Assembly: GCA_002329205.1 (NCBI GenBank)
Contig: DCTC01000002.1
Span: 1-64,000 of the forward strand
Direction: 5' to 3'
Length of the DNA stretch: 64,000 nt
From: Candidatus Roizmanbacteria bacterium UBA1450
Lineage (GTDB): Bacteria; Patescibacteriota; Microgenomatia; UBA1406; GWC2-37-13
Below are positions 31,990 through 40,944 of this stretch, piece after piece (position 1 is the first letter of the stretch; each line of letters begins with the position of its first letter). The notes beneath the pieces were generated by a model. The model was not told the DNA's origin. It made no database searches and was given only the letters and a program-made list of their open reading frames with translations. A program made the position numbers and the translations under genes.

Positions 31990-33009
31990 TTATTTCTTCG
32001 GCTGTTTTAAATACGCCTGGATAAAACCTTCGATTTCTCCGTCAAGTACCTGTTCAACCTGGTTTTCTTCATGATCGGTCCGAAGGTCTTTAATCAGCTT
32101 ATAGGGATGCAGAACATAAGATCTGATCTGACGTCCCCAGGAAGCCTGGGTATCTTTTTTATATGTTTCCAGGTTTTTTTCACGTTTTTGTTCTTCAAGT
32201 TCCCATAATTGAGCACGAAGGAGCTTGAGAGCAGTTTCTCTGTTTTGGAGTTGGGATCGCTCCTGCTGACAGGAAACCGCAATACCGGTCGGGGTATGTA
32301 TAAGTCGTACTGCTGTTGAGACTTTGTTTACATTTTGGCCACCGGCTCCTCCCGAACGGAAAAATTGCCATTCGAGATCCTCGTCTTTTATTTCAATTTC
32401 GCGATCTTCAATGATCGGCAGTACCTCGACGAGAGCAAATGATGTTTGCCGTAGTCCGTCTGCATTAAAGGGAGATTGTCGAACCAGGCGGTGGACTCCT
32501 GCTTCCGCTTTGAGCAATCCGTAGGCGAATGTACCATAGACGTTCATTACAACACTTTTTATACCCGCTTCTTCTCCCGGAACGTGATCAATTTCTTCAA
32601 ATTTCCATCCTTTTGACTCAAAGTATCTCGTGTACATACGGTGAAGCATCCCTGTCCAATCCATAGCTTCCGTACCACCCTGTCCTGCATGGATGGCAAA
32701 GATTGCATTACCTTTGTCATATTTTCCAGAAAGGAATAACCGAATTTCATACTCATTGATAATTTGTTCTACTTCACTCAATTCGCCTTCTGCAAGAAGT
32801 AGTTCCATCATCTCTACATCCTCGATTTCTTTTTTCATATCATTTATTCGTTTCATCACATCTGCGGCTGTCTCATGATCTTCCCAGAAGTTCTGTTCGT
32901 AGGTTCTTGCTTCGAGTGATTGAAGTTCCGTCTTGAGCTCTTCAGGATTGATTTTTCTTTTGATTTGTTCAAATTTGGTTTGCAATTCTTCCCGTTTTGT
33001 TTCGTCCAT
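31990..33009 (-). CDS. prfB: Peptide chain release factor 2
   Basis: 339 residues. The SPF tripeptide that reads UGA/UAA is in RQSPFNADG (about 178-180), and the catalytic GGQ is in GGAGGQNVNK (about 222-226). RF2 ends translation at UAA and UGA, so its presence implies that UGA is a stop codon in this organism. The N terminus starts directly at MDETKREEL and aligns through to the NFWEDHETA helix without a break, so the in-frame UGA and programmed +1 frameshift found in many prfB genes are absent. Transcribed on the minus strand. Confidence 0.96.
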   Translation of the reverse strand: MDETKREELQTKFEQIKRKINPEELKTELQSLEARTYEQNFWEDHETAADVMKRINDMKKEIEDVEMMELLLAEGELSEVEQIINEYEIRLFLSGKYDKGNAIFAIHAGQGGTEAMDWTGMLHRMYTRYFESKGWKFEEIDHVPGEEAGIKSVVMNVYGTFAYGLLKAEAGVHRLVRQSPFNADGLRQTSFALVEVLPIIEDREIEIKDEDLEWQFFRSGGAGGQNVNKVSTAVRLIHTPTGIAVSCQQERSQLQNRETALKLLRAQLWELEEQKREKNLETYKKDTQASWGRQIRSYVLHPYKLIKDLRTDHEENQVEQVLDGEIEGFIQAYLKQPKK

Positions 33010-33086
33010 ATGTATTTATGTAATTAAATCTGAATCATATCATACCATTAAGGTGTGAAAGTTAAAAGATTGGAACGTAAGGAAGG

Positions 33087-34583
33087 TTATCTAAAATCTG
33101 TTCCCACGATTATGACTACATCGGCGGCATCATCATCTTCAAGCGTTTCATACTCAACATCCCCTTCGAGTTCTGAAGCAATATCATCGGTAATCAGATC
33201 CCTCAGTGTTTCATCGCCTTCCTTTGTCTGTATGACGGTCGTCTCGTAGTCAAAAGCCGAAGCGTTTCCTGTCAGGATTTCTTCATACCCCTGTTCCCGG
33301 AGGAATTCTTTTACATCGCTTGCTTTACCGGCAATACCTGAGCCATTCAAAACCTGTATCCGTACTTCTGCGCGGTCGATTGCCGGAGTCGGCGTAGGAG
33401 TAGGTGGCATCGGCGTCGGCGTGGCAGGCACTGCTGTCGGTGTCGGCTGTGCCAATCCAGGAATCGCAATATTGAAAGACGGCATCTTGAATGAAAGATT
33501 TTTTGAGCTCAGCATTTTGAATCCATACAGAATCGCAAAAGTAACTGCAAATGAGAGCACGAAAAATAGAATCCCCTTCATGGGTAGCTTTGCTTTAGGC
33601 ATCGGGAGAGAAGATTTTGCAAATTTTGATGCAGAGGATCCGCCTCCTTTATTATTCATGAGGGTAAAGGCTTTGTTCTCGGTACTGAATATAAAAGCAC
33701 CAAGGAGCATATCATATTCAAGTAACGGAATCTCTTTGTTTTCTTGGCCTGAGAGCATTTTGAGATAATCACCATAAAAATGGGGGATGATTCGTTTAAG
33801 CGGATTTGTCCACACACCGACATCTTTGGTGAATGTATCCTGTCGGACGGTTTCTGATTGTCCTCCCGAAAGGATAAGGCGGTTGAGTTTCGTATATTTG
33901 GTTTGGTATTCAGACGCTTTCTTTTGGAGGATTTTTTCAATTTTTTTGTCAGCTGTTGTTTTGGCGGTCCAATGCTCGCCTTCCAGTAAACCGAAAGAAT
34001 CATATATATATCCAGATAGCTGATCCTGATCATATGATACATACCATATATTTTCTTTTTTATTGGTACGGAGTGTTTTTTCAAAAAGTTTAAAATAGGT
34101 AAGCGATTCAGGAATAATTCCTTGGAGAGTTAGATCAATCAATTTGAGCGGCTGGGCAAATGATTCAACCGTTTCATTGGAAGCGGCGTAAAACACAATT
34201 TTCTTTTGGCCTTCATTTTCCCGTACGATATAATCATAGTGGCCAGATTCAACATCAAATGTGAGTTCGGTACGTGCTTTCTCTTTCAGATAGGTTCCCA
34301 ATACGTTTTCCGCCACATCAGACGGCATGTCAGTCCTCATAAACATAAAGGATTCCTGAGGAAGAATAAGCGTTACATCTTTTTCTTTACCTACTCCTTC
34401 CGGAAGCATTGCGAGAGTTTCTTTTATACCGGAAGCTATTACATCAGGGTTGGCTGGCTGCCCTTTTTCTAACAAGGGAACCTGAAGCGTTTTATTGTAG
34501 AATGATGCATCATACTGTCCTAGAATACTCTTCTTGAGAAACATCAGTTTGATCGTATTAGTGTCCAGGTATATATATAGCAT
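33087..34583 (-). CDS. PilM-like actin-fold protein fused to a LytR_C domain
   Basis: 498 residues. A cytoplasmic actin-like domain of the PilM/EpsL type (about 1-290) carries IYLDTNTIKLMFLKK, VTLILPQESFMFMR and TLQGIIPESLTYFKLFEK. One transmembrane helix follows at about 341-358 (ILFFVLSFAVTFAILYGF), then a Thr-Pro linker (PTPTPTPA, about 385-405) and an extracytoplasmic LytR_C domain (about 410-498) starting VRIQVLNGSGIAGKASDVKEFL. PilM assembles type IV pili from inside; LytR_C usually sits on wall-teichoic ligases. The fusion thus links a cytoplasmic actin-like protein to a cell-wall domain. TATAAT (34591-34596) lies 7 nt before the ATG; it is divergent from dnaG. Confidence 0.8.
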   Translation of the reverse strand: MLYIYLDTNTIKLMFLKKSILGQYDASFYNKTLQVPLLEKGQPANPDVIASGIKETLAMLPEGVGKEKDVTLILPQESFMFMRTDMPSDVAENVLGTYLKEKARTELTFDVESGHYDYIVRENEGQKKIVFYAASNETVESFAQPLKLIDLTLQGIIPESLTYFKLFEKTLRTNKKENIWYVSYDQDQLSGYIYDSFGLLEGEHWTAKTTADKKIEKILQKKASEYQTKYTKLNRLILSGGQSETVRQDTFTKDVGVWTNPLKRIIPHFYGDYLKMLSGQENKEIPLLEYDMLLGAFIFSTENKAFTLMNNKGGGSSASKFAKSSLPMPKAKLPMKGILFFVLSFAVTFAILYGFKMLSSKNLSFKMPSFNIAIPGLAQPTPTAVPATPTPMPPTPTPTPAIDRAEVRIQVLNGSGIAGKASDVKEFLREQGYEEILTGNASAFDYETTVIQTKEGDETLRDLITDDIASELEGDVEYETLEDDDAADVVIIVGTDFR

Positions 34584-34590
34584 TAAAATT

Positions 34591-34596
34591 ATTATA
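34591..34596 (-). promoter_or_regulatory. -10 box TATAAT, leaderless start of PilM-like gene
   Basis: Consensus TATAAT on the minus strand, 7 nt before the ATG at 34583; TTGCTT about 18 bp further upstream is a weak -35. Confidence 0.65.
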
Positions 34597-34618
34597 ATAG
34601 GATAGAGAAAAAGAAAGC

Positions 34619-34716
34619 AAGTGGTAAACGTGAAACGCGAACCGTGAAGCGCAATACGAAGTTTGAAAGAATTATCACTACAATTCTACTAACGTTTTCC
34701 GTTACACGATACACGT
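34619..34716. other. Spacer with degenerate repeated words
   Basis: The dnaG/PilM-like divergent spacer repeats short related words: GTGAAACGCGAACCGTGAAGCGC on one half and CGTTACACGATACACG on the other. Similar wording occurs upstream of rmlA. Apart from the two flanking promoters I see no gene or RNA in it. Confidence 0.4.
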
Positions 34717-34722
34717 TATACT
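34717..34722 (+). promoter_or_regulatory. -10 box TATACT before dnaG
   Basis: TATACT lies 13 nt before the ATG at 34736, giving a leader of about 6 nt. An ATG at 34723 leads to an immediate stop and is not used. Confidence 0.6.
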
Positions 34723-34735
34723 ATGATGCACACGC

Positions 34736-36481
34736 ATGAATAATCAAATCGAAGAAATAAAACAAAAAATTGACATTGTAGACTTCATCGGACAATATGT
34801 TGAGTTGAAAAAGTCAGGACGGAATTTCAAAGGGTTATGTCCCTTTCATCAGGAAAAATCGCCTTCATTCGTAGTTTCTCCGGACAGGCAGATTTGGCAC
34901 TGCTTCGGAACGTGTGGAATCGGGGGAGATGTCATTACGTTTATGATGAAATGGGAAAATCTTACTTTTTATGAAGCTTTGAGAGAACTTGCCGATAGAG
35001 CTGGGATCAAATTGGAAGATTCTGAGTACGATGACCAGCAATGGAAGAGAAAAGAGTTGTTGTACTCAATAAACAATCTTGCACTGAAATATTTTTCATA
35101 TCTCCTAACGGGTTCTTCATACGGGAAAAAAGCAATGGAGTATTTGCTTGACCGCGGATTAAATAAAAAAATAATTGAAACGTTTGAGTTGGGGTATGCA
35201 CCTGCTTCTTGGGATTCACTTCTGAAATTTTTGCAGAAAAAGGGATTTCATCCTCATGATATCGCGGCAACGGGATTGGTTATTCCTTCAGGAAGCAGAA
35301 TGTATGACCGGTTTCGCAACAGACTGATGTTCCCGCTCAAAGATGCAAAAGGAAATGTTGTTGGATTTTCCGGACGTATTCTTGATACCGAAAAAAAGGA
35401 AGCAAAATATGTGAATACACCGGAAACAGAAATTTACCATAAAAGGGAAAATCTGTTTGGAATCCACCTGACAAAAGATGCAATACGGAAATCTGAGAAT
35501 GTATATGTCGTGGAAGGAGAATTTGATTTGATTACACCGTTTCAGCACGGAATAAGCAATATTGTTGCCATAAAGGGAGCAGCATTCACCGAAGAACAAC
35601 TGGGTGTGCTCAAACGCTATACGAAGCGGATTACCCTAGCTTTAGATATGGATGAAGCCGGAGTTGAAGCTATGAAGCGTGGTATCCGTTCAGCGGAAAA
35701 GCTGGATTTTGAAGTATATGTTGCGACTTTTTCATCAGGCAAGGATCCTGATGAGGCACTAAAAACAGATGAAGTCCAGTTCAAGAAAGATCTTAAGCAG
35801 GCGCTTCCCATTTATGATTTTCTTCTTCAGGATCTACAGAAGAAATATCCTGAAAAGAATTCATTTCAGAAAAAGAAAATCGGAGAAGAAATCATGCCTT
35901 TTATCCGTGACATCAATAATCCAATTGTGCAATCTCATTACATGAAGATTATTGCGGAAATGCTTGAAGTTAGTGAAGGAAGTCTATATAGATTGATGCG
36001 AGATGCGTCTCGCTCTGCATTTAAAAAGAAAAAAGCTCCGACCAAGCCCGAACAATCCTTTTCCCGTACTGAGCTTCTTCAACGATATCTCTTGAGTTAT
36101 CTTTTGCAGCAGACGCAGATAGATGAAAAGACTGCTTCAATTTTTTCAAATATATCTCCGGAAGATTTTACTGTGCCGTCCTTTGCACTGATAGCAACTG
36201 AATTACAACATAAATTCAATTCTCCCCATGTTGGTTTCGAATATGCAACGTTCGTCAAAGGCTTGAAGCCTGAACTCCAATCAGTTGCAGATGAGCTTTT
36301 TATGTTCACAACAGCTGCAGAAGAACAAAAACCTGATATTACCAAATTGGCACTTGAGATACGTATGAACAGCGTTCAGGCACAAATGAACTCTCTGATG
36401 GAAAGCAGTGACAAGGCCGATGAAGACAAGTTGAGCAATCTTTCCAAAGAATATAATGAACTGCGTATGAAATTGAAGTAA
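34736..36481 (+). CDS. dnaG: DNA primase
   Basis: 581 residues. The N-terminal CHC2 zinc finger is CPFH...WHCFGTC, that is C-x2-H-x17-H-C with a final C-x3-C rather than the usual C-x2-C. The catalytic core follows with RNRLMFPLKDAKGNVVGFSGR, the TOPRIM motif VVEGEFDLI and LALDMDEAG, and the KDPDEAL signature. The helical C-terminal domain (about 430-581) would bind DnaB helicase. DnaG makes RNA primers at the replication fork. It is followed by rpoD as in the classical macromolecular synthesis operon, but rpsU is absent and rpoD has its own promoter. Confidence 0.96.
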   Translation: MNNQIEEIKQKIDIVDFIGQYVELKKSGRNFKGLCPFHQEKSPSFVVSPDRQIWHCFGTCGIGGDVITFMMKWENLTFYEALRELADRAGIKLEDSEYDDQQWKRKELLYSINNLALKYFSYLLTGSSYGKKAMEYLLDRGLNKKIIETFELGYAPASWDSLLKFLQKKGFHPHDIAATGLVIPSGSRMYDRFRNRLMFPLKDAKGNVVGFSGRILDTEKKEAKYVNTPETEIYHKRENLFGIHLTKDAIRKSENVYVVEGEFDLITPFQHGISNIVAIKGAAFTEEQLGVLKRYTKRITLALDMDEAGVEAMKRGIRSAEKLDFEVYVATFSSGKDPDEALKTDEVQFKKDLKQALPIYDFLLQDLQKKYPEKNSFQKKKIGEEIMPFIRDINNPIVQSHYMKIIAEMLEVSEGSLYRLMRDASRSAFKKKKAPTKPEQSFSRTELLQRYLLSYLLQQTQIDEKTASIFSNISPEDFTVPSFALIATELQHKFNSPHVGFEYATFVKGLKPELQSVADELFMFTTAAEEQKPDITKLALEIRMNSVQAQMNSLMESSDKADEDKLSNLSKEYNELRMKLK

Positions 36482-36512
36482 GATATTGCCTTTTGGAATG
36501 GAAAAAAAGAGA

Positions 36513-36540
36513 TTTACACTGTAAAATATAACCCTATAAT
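36513..36540 (+). promoter_or_regulatory. rpoD promoter
   Basis: TTTACA (36513-36518), 16 bp, TATAAT (36535-36540). Transcription would start near 36547, leaving a leader of about 100 nt before the rpoD ATG, which is long for this window. Confidence 0.6.
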
Positions 36541-36649
36541 CTATCGGAGATCTGTCTCTGGTGGTTTTGGAGTGAATCAAGCCTTTGTTTTTGTTAGACT
36601 ATACAGTCTTACAAATCAATTGTTGATTATTGCAATTTCTAAATAACAC

Positions 36650-37738
36650 ATGGTGAACCGAATGCCCAAAAACATGAAAGACTTGCTCAAACAAGGAACA
36701 GAAGACGGATTTCTTGTCCAGGATGATATTATGTTTGTTTTTCCTGAGCCGGAAGAACATATTGACCAGATAGATGACTTCTTCGATACCGCATTCAAAA
36801 AAGGGATAGACATTTTCGAAACGACTTCTTCACGAGAAGAGCAGGACGCTACAAAATCTGCCGAAGAAATTGAAAAAGAACTTGAAAAATTGATCGGCGG
36901 AAAACATGGCGAATCACTTGATCCGATAAAGAAATATCTAAAAGAAATCGGCCGTACTCCTCTTCTTACATTCGAAGAAGAAATTGATCTTGCAAAGAGA
37001 GCAGAGAAAAGTGATGAATCAGCAAAAGAGCGGCTTATCAAAGCAAATCTTCGACTTGTTGTTTCAATCGCAAAAAAATATCTCGGTCGCCGGCTTTCAT
37101 TTCTTGATCTTATCCAGGAAGGAAATAAAGGGCTTATCCGAGGAGTAGAAAAATATGATTGGAGACGCGGTTTTAAATTTTCAACATACGCTACCTGGTG
37201 GATACGGCAGGCTATAACCCGTGCAATTGCAGATCAGTCACGAACAATTCGTATTCCGGTGCATATGGTGGATCAAATCAATAGGTTTTACAAAACACAG
37301 CGTAAACTCATGCAGAAGCACGGAAAAGATCCTGACATCAAGGAAATTGCAAAAGAAATGGAAATTTCAGTCGAAGAGGCAGAGAATCTCATGCGGATTT
37401 CCCAGCAGCCCAAGTCTCTCTCGACTCCTGTTGGAGATGATAAGGAAGCGACACTTGAACAGTTTATCGCCGATAAATCCAAGCCTTCTTTGTATGACGC
37501 CGTTTCTCAGGAGCTCCTCAAAGATGCTTTGCAGGAAGTACTGGAAACTCTGTCACCTCGCGAAAAGAAAGTCCTTATTATGCGATTCGGCCTGGAAGAC
37601 GGAAAGCCAAAAACTCTCGAAGAAGTCGGAAAAGAATTCAAAGTCACCCGAGAACGCATTCGTCAGATCGAAGCGAAAGCAATTCGGAAACTGAAGCATC
37701 CGACACGAGCCCGAAAACTTCGGGACTTTCTTGACTGA
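36650..37738 (+). CDS. rpoD: Primary sigma factor (RpoD/SigA)
   Basis: 362 residues. The N-terminal about 95 residues are acidic and not obviously region 1.1. Region 1.2 (DPIKKYLKEIGRTPLLTFEEEI) is followed by region 2 (FLDLIQEGNKGLIRGVEKYD, FKFSTYATWWIRQAITRAIA), region 3 and region 4 with the -35 recognition helix VTRERIRQIEAKAIRKLKHP. The regions that read -10 (2.3-2.4) are fully conserved, which agrees with the TATAAT-type boxes seen throughout the window. It directs RNA polymerase to housekeeping promoters. An alternative start is the ATG at 36662; no Shine-Dalgarno supports either. Confidence 0.96.
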   Translation: MVNRMPKNMKDLLKQGTEDGFLVQDDIMFVFPEPEEHIDQIDDFFDTAFKKGIDIFETTSSREEQDATKSAEEIEKELEKLIGGKHGESLDPIKKYLKEIGRTPLLTFEEEIDLAKRAEKSDESAKERLIKANLRLVVSIAKKYLGRRLSFLDLIQEGNKGLIRGVEKYDWRRGFKFSTYATWWIRQAITRAIADQSRTIRIPVHMVDQINRFYKTQRKLMQKHGKDPDIKEIAKEMEISVEEAENLMRISQQPKSLSTPVGDDKEATLEQFIADKSKPSLYDAVSQELLKDALQEVLETLSPREKKVLIMRFGLEDGKPKTLEEVGKEFKVTRERIRQIEAKAIRKLKHPTRARKLRDFLD

Positions 37739-37783
37739 TGCATTCTAGAGCCTGTACTACTTGCAACTTTGAGTAAATGCATG

Positions 37784-37789
37784 TACATT
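37784..37789 (+). promoter_or_regulatory. -10-like TACATT before CPBP protease gene
   Basis: TACATT ends 7 nt before the ATG at 37797, which favours this start over a TTG at 37788. Confidence 0.45.
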
Positions 37790-37796
37790 GTATGCA

Positions 37797-38459
37797 ATGA
37801 AGCAACAAATTTCTTCTATTCAAAAAGTGCTGAATGCCTGGGCTATTGTACTTATCTTATGGAGTGTATACCGCGTTTATTTTCGTACAGATCTTCCCGT
37901 TTGGTTTGATGAGTTTATTTCAAAACCGCTCATCTTTCTGGTACCGATTTATTACTATATCACGACACAGGAGAAAAAGGACTTCTGGAAAGCTGTAGAT
38001 TTGCGTACCAAGGACTGGACTTCAGGTATCATTTTCGGACTTGCCTCCGGTTTGCTATTTTTTATTACGGGATTTGTAGTGCAGGTTATCCGCAACGAAG
38101 ACGTTCAGGAATTTATGGCAAAAGGATCAATGGCAATGGTAGGATATTACATATTGATAGCTTTTGCGACCAGTTTTTCGGAAGAAATTCTTTCCCGAGG
38201 TTTTGTTCTCAAACGACTGTATGCTGATTCAAAAAATGCGATAAATTCAGTATTTTTTGCCAGTTTTCTCTTCTTCTTTTTGCATATTCCGATCCTCTTT
38301 ACGGATCCCAATATGCGGGGAGCGGTTCTACTTCAGGTTATGGTGACAGATATTTTGTTGAGTTTTGCCGTATCATTTTTGTACCTACAAAAGAAGAGCG
38401 TCTGGGTTCCGATTCTTATTCATACTTTCTATAATCTCAGCCTTTACTTATTTCTTTGA
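37797..38459 (+). CDS. CPBP-family intramembrane metalloprotease (CAAX/Abi)
   Basis: 220 residues with about seven membrane helices. The CPBP motifs are SEEILSRGFVLKRL (EExxxR, E about 129-130), FFFLHIP (about 160-166) and the near-terminal HTFYN (about 209-213), the metal-binding and catalytic residues of this Rce1-related family. In bacteria these proteins cleave membrane substrates, modify bacteriocins or regulate envelope stress; the substrate here is unknown. The start is set by a TACATT box 7 nt upstream. The stop overlaps the convergent glycosyltransferase gene by 16 bp. Confidence 0.88.
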   Translation: MKQQISSIQKVLNAWAIVLILWSVYRVYFRTDLPVWFDEFISKPLIFLVPIYYYITTQEKKDFWKAVDLRTKDWTSGIIFGLASGLLFFITGFVVQVIRNEDVQEFMAKGSMAMVGYYILIAFATSFSEEILSRGFVLKRLYADSKNAINSVFFASFLFFFLHIPILFTDPNMRGAVLLQVMVTDILLSFAVSFLYLQKKSVWVPILIHTFYNLSLYLFL

Positions 38460-40072
38460 CCTTCGTATATCCAGAAGACATCCTGATTTTCTATGGTGAT
38501 CTTTTTCACTTGGGGTTCTTTTATTGAGTCAGGGAATTCTTCAGGGTATCCGATAAATACAGCTGATTCGTTGGGATCGGGTGTCTGAAAGTTGAACAAA
38601 AACTTGCCATAACTTTCGACTTGTCCGAATCCGTACTCATCCAAATCTGTGAGACTAGCTTCAGTTTGGTATTGCTGAGGCGGATATTGCAGGTAAAAAA
38701 GAGTAAAAATATACGGTTGGCCGAGTCTTTTCGTGATATAAAAACGGTTGAAATCTTCATAGTTCTCTTTGAGATACTGTCCCATTTCTTTATATCCGCA
38801 TTGCCATGCAGAAATGCTCTCAGTGCGTTTCGGGTAGTGATTAAAATAGAAATCCCAGGTGAAAAAATTGAAATAGAGAATACCCCCGAAAATAATGACA
38901 AGATACACTACGTTGGTACGGGTGTTTGAGATTGATAATGCACTCTGATATATTCCGTAAGAAGCGAAGATCAGAATAGGTATAATCATCAGAAACGAAC
39001 GGGTGAGTGAATATTCCTGCCATGATAATGATGCAGATATGGGAGCTATGAGAAATAATGAGAGTAATAGAAATCTTGATTTTTCTTTATTTTTGAACAT
39101 AAAATACAATCCCACAAAGATAAATATATAGGTGACGGGCGATATAGGAGAGATACCCTCAAACCCGAACCGAGCATTGCTGTCTCCATTCTTTACCAGA
39201 AATTCAGGGGAGAAATACGATAAATATTGGTTGCTAAGGACTGAAATTGCACGTGTTGCTTTGTTATGCAGAATGCGGGCATCATGCTCCTTGCGGAGTT
39301 CCTCAATCGATAGTGTAAATCCTTCATTGCTTGTAATCAGAAGATTGCTGATACGACTGGTTGGATTCGCAATCTCCGTCACAGCAAATAGAATGAGAGG
39401 GATTGCACAAATAATTAATGCAGGTTTCACAAATTGTCTGTTTGACTTTGACGACAGGAGATAATAAGTGGTCCATCCCAGGGCAAATACCGCCATTATT
39501 TTGCCGATATGATAGGTGAATAATCCGATACCGGTCAGCAGGGAAAGGACCAGCAGTTTCTTCATGGTGACCTGTCTGTGCATCTCAGAAAGTAACCACA
39601 ACATGCAGATCACAATCAGCATGATAATAATATTTTCATGGATATGGCGTGACATAATTTGAATCCAGGGAGAGAAACACGCGAAAAATGAAGCGATGAG
39701 CGCAATCGTCTCGCTATTTGTAAGTTTTTTTGTAAGGATATAAAAGAGAATCGGCGACAGAATGCCGATAAGAATGAACGGCAGTCGTGCGTTTGTTTCG
39801 TTTAACCCGAGTATTCCGACAAACGGAGCAATGGTGTAAATCGTAACAGGAAGTTTATTTTCACCGAAGGCTTTGAATCGTGTCGGAAGGAGAGAACCAT
39901 ATTCATCTTTTCCTGTTTTGGCGATGGAATATGCATTGTAAGCAAAGGAAGCTTCGTCGGAATTGAAACACGGAAATTCAATCTGCCTCATATGAAGGAG
40001 AACGGAGATAAAGGTAAATAAGGCAAGAAGTAAGTAGACTTTTTTACTGAATAAATGATCTAAGTATTTCAT
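38444..40072 (-). CDS. GT-C (family 39/ArnT-like) membrane glycosyltransferase
   Basis: 542 residues. About 11-12 transmembrane helices; the first outside loop carries the acidic pair D39-E40 in FNSDEASFAYNAYSI, the catalytic motif of polyprenyl-phosphate-sugar-dependent GT-C enzymes. A soluble extracytoplasmic C-terminal domain covers about 420-542. Such enzymes take a sugar from undecaprenyl-phosphate on the outer face of the membrane and add it to a lipid, glycan or protein; donor and acceptor are unknown. The start overlaps the preceding GT2 gene by 29 bp. The closest relative in the window is the 547-residue protein at 52.9 kb, which has a comparable N-terminal loop. Confidence 0.85.
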   Translation of the reverse strand: MKYLDHLFSKKVYLLLALFTFISVLLHMRQIEFPCFNSDEASFAYNAYSIAKTGKDEYGSLLPTRFKAFGENKLPVTIYTIAPFVGILGLNETNARLPFILIGILSPILFYILTKKLTNSETIALIASFFACFSPWIQIMSRHIHENIIIMLIVICMLWLLSEMHRQVTMKKLLVLSLLTGIGLFTYHIGKIMAVFALGWTTYYLLSSKSNRQFVKPALIICAIPLILFAVTEIANPTSRISNLLITSNEGFTLSIEELRKEHDARILHNKATRAISVLSNQYLSYFSPEFLVKNGDSNARFGFEGISPISPVTYIFIFVGLYFMFKNKEKSRFLLLSLFLIAPISASLSWQEYSLTRSFLMIIPILIFASYGIYQSALSISNTRTNVVYLVIIFGGILYFNFFTWDFYFNHYPKRTESISAWQCGYKEMGQYLKENYEDFNRFYITKRLGQPYIFTLFYLQYPPQQYQTEASLTDLDEYGFGQVESYGKFLFNFQTPDPNESAVFIGYPEEFPDSIKEPQVKKITIENQDVFWIYEGQRNK

Positions 40073-40940
40073 AATCTTTCCGTTTTTGCGGTATTTGAAA
40101 ATGTTTCGATATAACGGTAGGGAGATATTTCATAGCCTGAAGAAAACCTTCAAGGAATGTAACATCATTTTTTATTATAGCCCGAATAATCATCTTCATG
40201 AGATGGAGTTTGTGAATAAGTAACAGTTCCCATGATGAAATATTTTTCCATATGAACAAAAGCTGGTTCCGGTATGCAATAGTTTCAATTCTATTTGTAT
40301 CGAAATGCGAACTAATAGTTGTTTCATGGTGATGCTCAACAAGGATTTGGGGATCGAATAATACGGAATACCCGTTTTTCCACGCCCGATATGATAAATC
40401 TATGTCTTCCCAATAAAAAGGAGAGTACAGCTCATCGAATCCGTGTAGTTTGATAAATTTTTCTTTGTCGATTATGCATGATCCTCCTTCAGCCCAGGCT
40501 GTTTTTCCCATGTCGTCCGGTTTGATTGCCTTATGCCTGACAAAACCCTTTGACCAATACACTGCATTTTTACCTACTATCGCACCGCTTTTTTCTTTTT
40601 GCGCGAATGTAACTGCAAAAAGTGATGTGTCATTTTTAAAATGATTGAGTGCTTTTTGATATGCGGTATTGAGAAGCTTTACATCATCATTGAGAAGCAT
40701 GATAAAAGAATGTGTGGCTTGAGCTACACCCATGTTTACAGTTCCGGAAAAGCCTTTATTTTCGGTATTTTCGATGAGCTTTACCTGAACGAATTGATCC
40801 AGTTCTTGTGCAATTGATGATTGCGGATTGTCATTCACGACAATGACTTCACAGCCTTCCAGATAAGGGAGATTATGTTTGAGGTTCTTGATGAGAACTT
40901 CGGTATTTTTATAAGTAGGGATAATTACTGATATGTGCAT
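40044..40940 (-). CDS. Family 2 glycosyltransferase (rhamnosyltransferase-like)
   Basis: 298 residues, cytosolic, GT-A fold. It begins MHISVIIPTYKNTEVL, with the nucleotide-sugar site VNDNPQ, the DXD-like LLNDDVKLL, acceptor segment WAEGGSCIIDKEKF and the late FYWEDIDLSYRAWKNGY motif typical of WbbL/rhamnosyltransferase-like GT2 enzymes. The C-terminal about 60 residues are amphipathic helices that could bind the membrane. It likely adds a sugar to a lipid-linked glycan. It overlaps the following GT-C gene by 29 bp and is 4 bp from the GT4 gene, so the set is one operon. Confidence 0.9.
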   Translation of the reverse strand: MHISVIIPTYKNTEVLIKNLKHNLPYLEGCEVIVVNDNPQSSIAQELDQFVQVKLIENTENKGFSGTVNMGVAQATHSFIMLLNDDVKLLNTAYQKALNHFKNDTSLFAVTFAQKEKSGAIVGKNAVYWSKGFVRHKAIKPDDMGKTAWAEGGSCIIDKEKFIKLHGFDELYSPFYWEDIDLSYRAWKNGYSVLFDPQILVEHHHETTISSHFDTNRIETIAYRNQLLFIWKNISSWELLLIHKLHLMKMIIRAIIKNDVTFLEGFLQAMKYLPTVISKHFQIPQKRKDYEILRSFIQ

Positions 40941-40944
40941 GGTA

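Noticed and set aside
31990..33009. Programmed +1 frameshift in prfB
   Set aside because: The ORF aligns with RF2 from its N terminus with no break, so no frameshift is needed.
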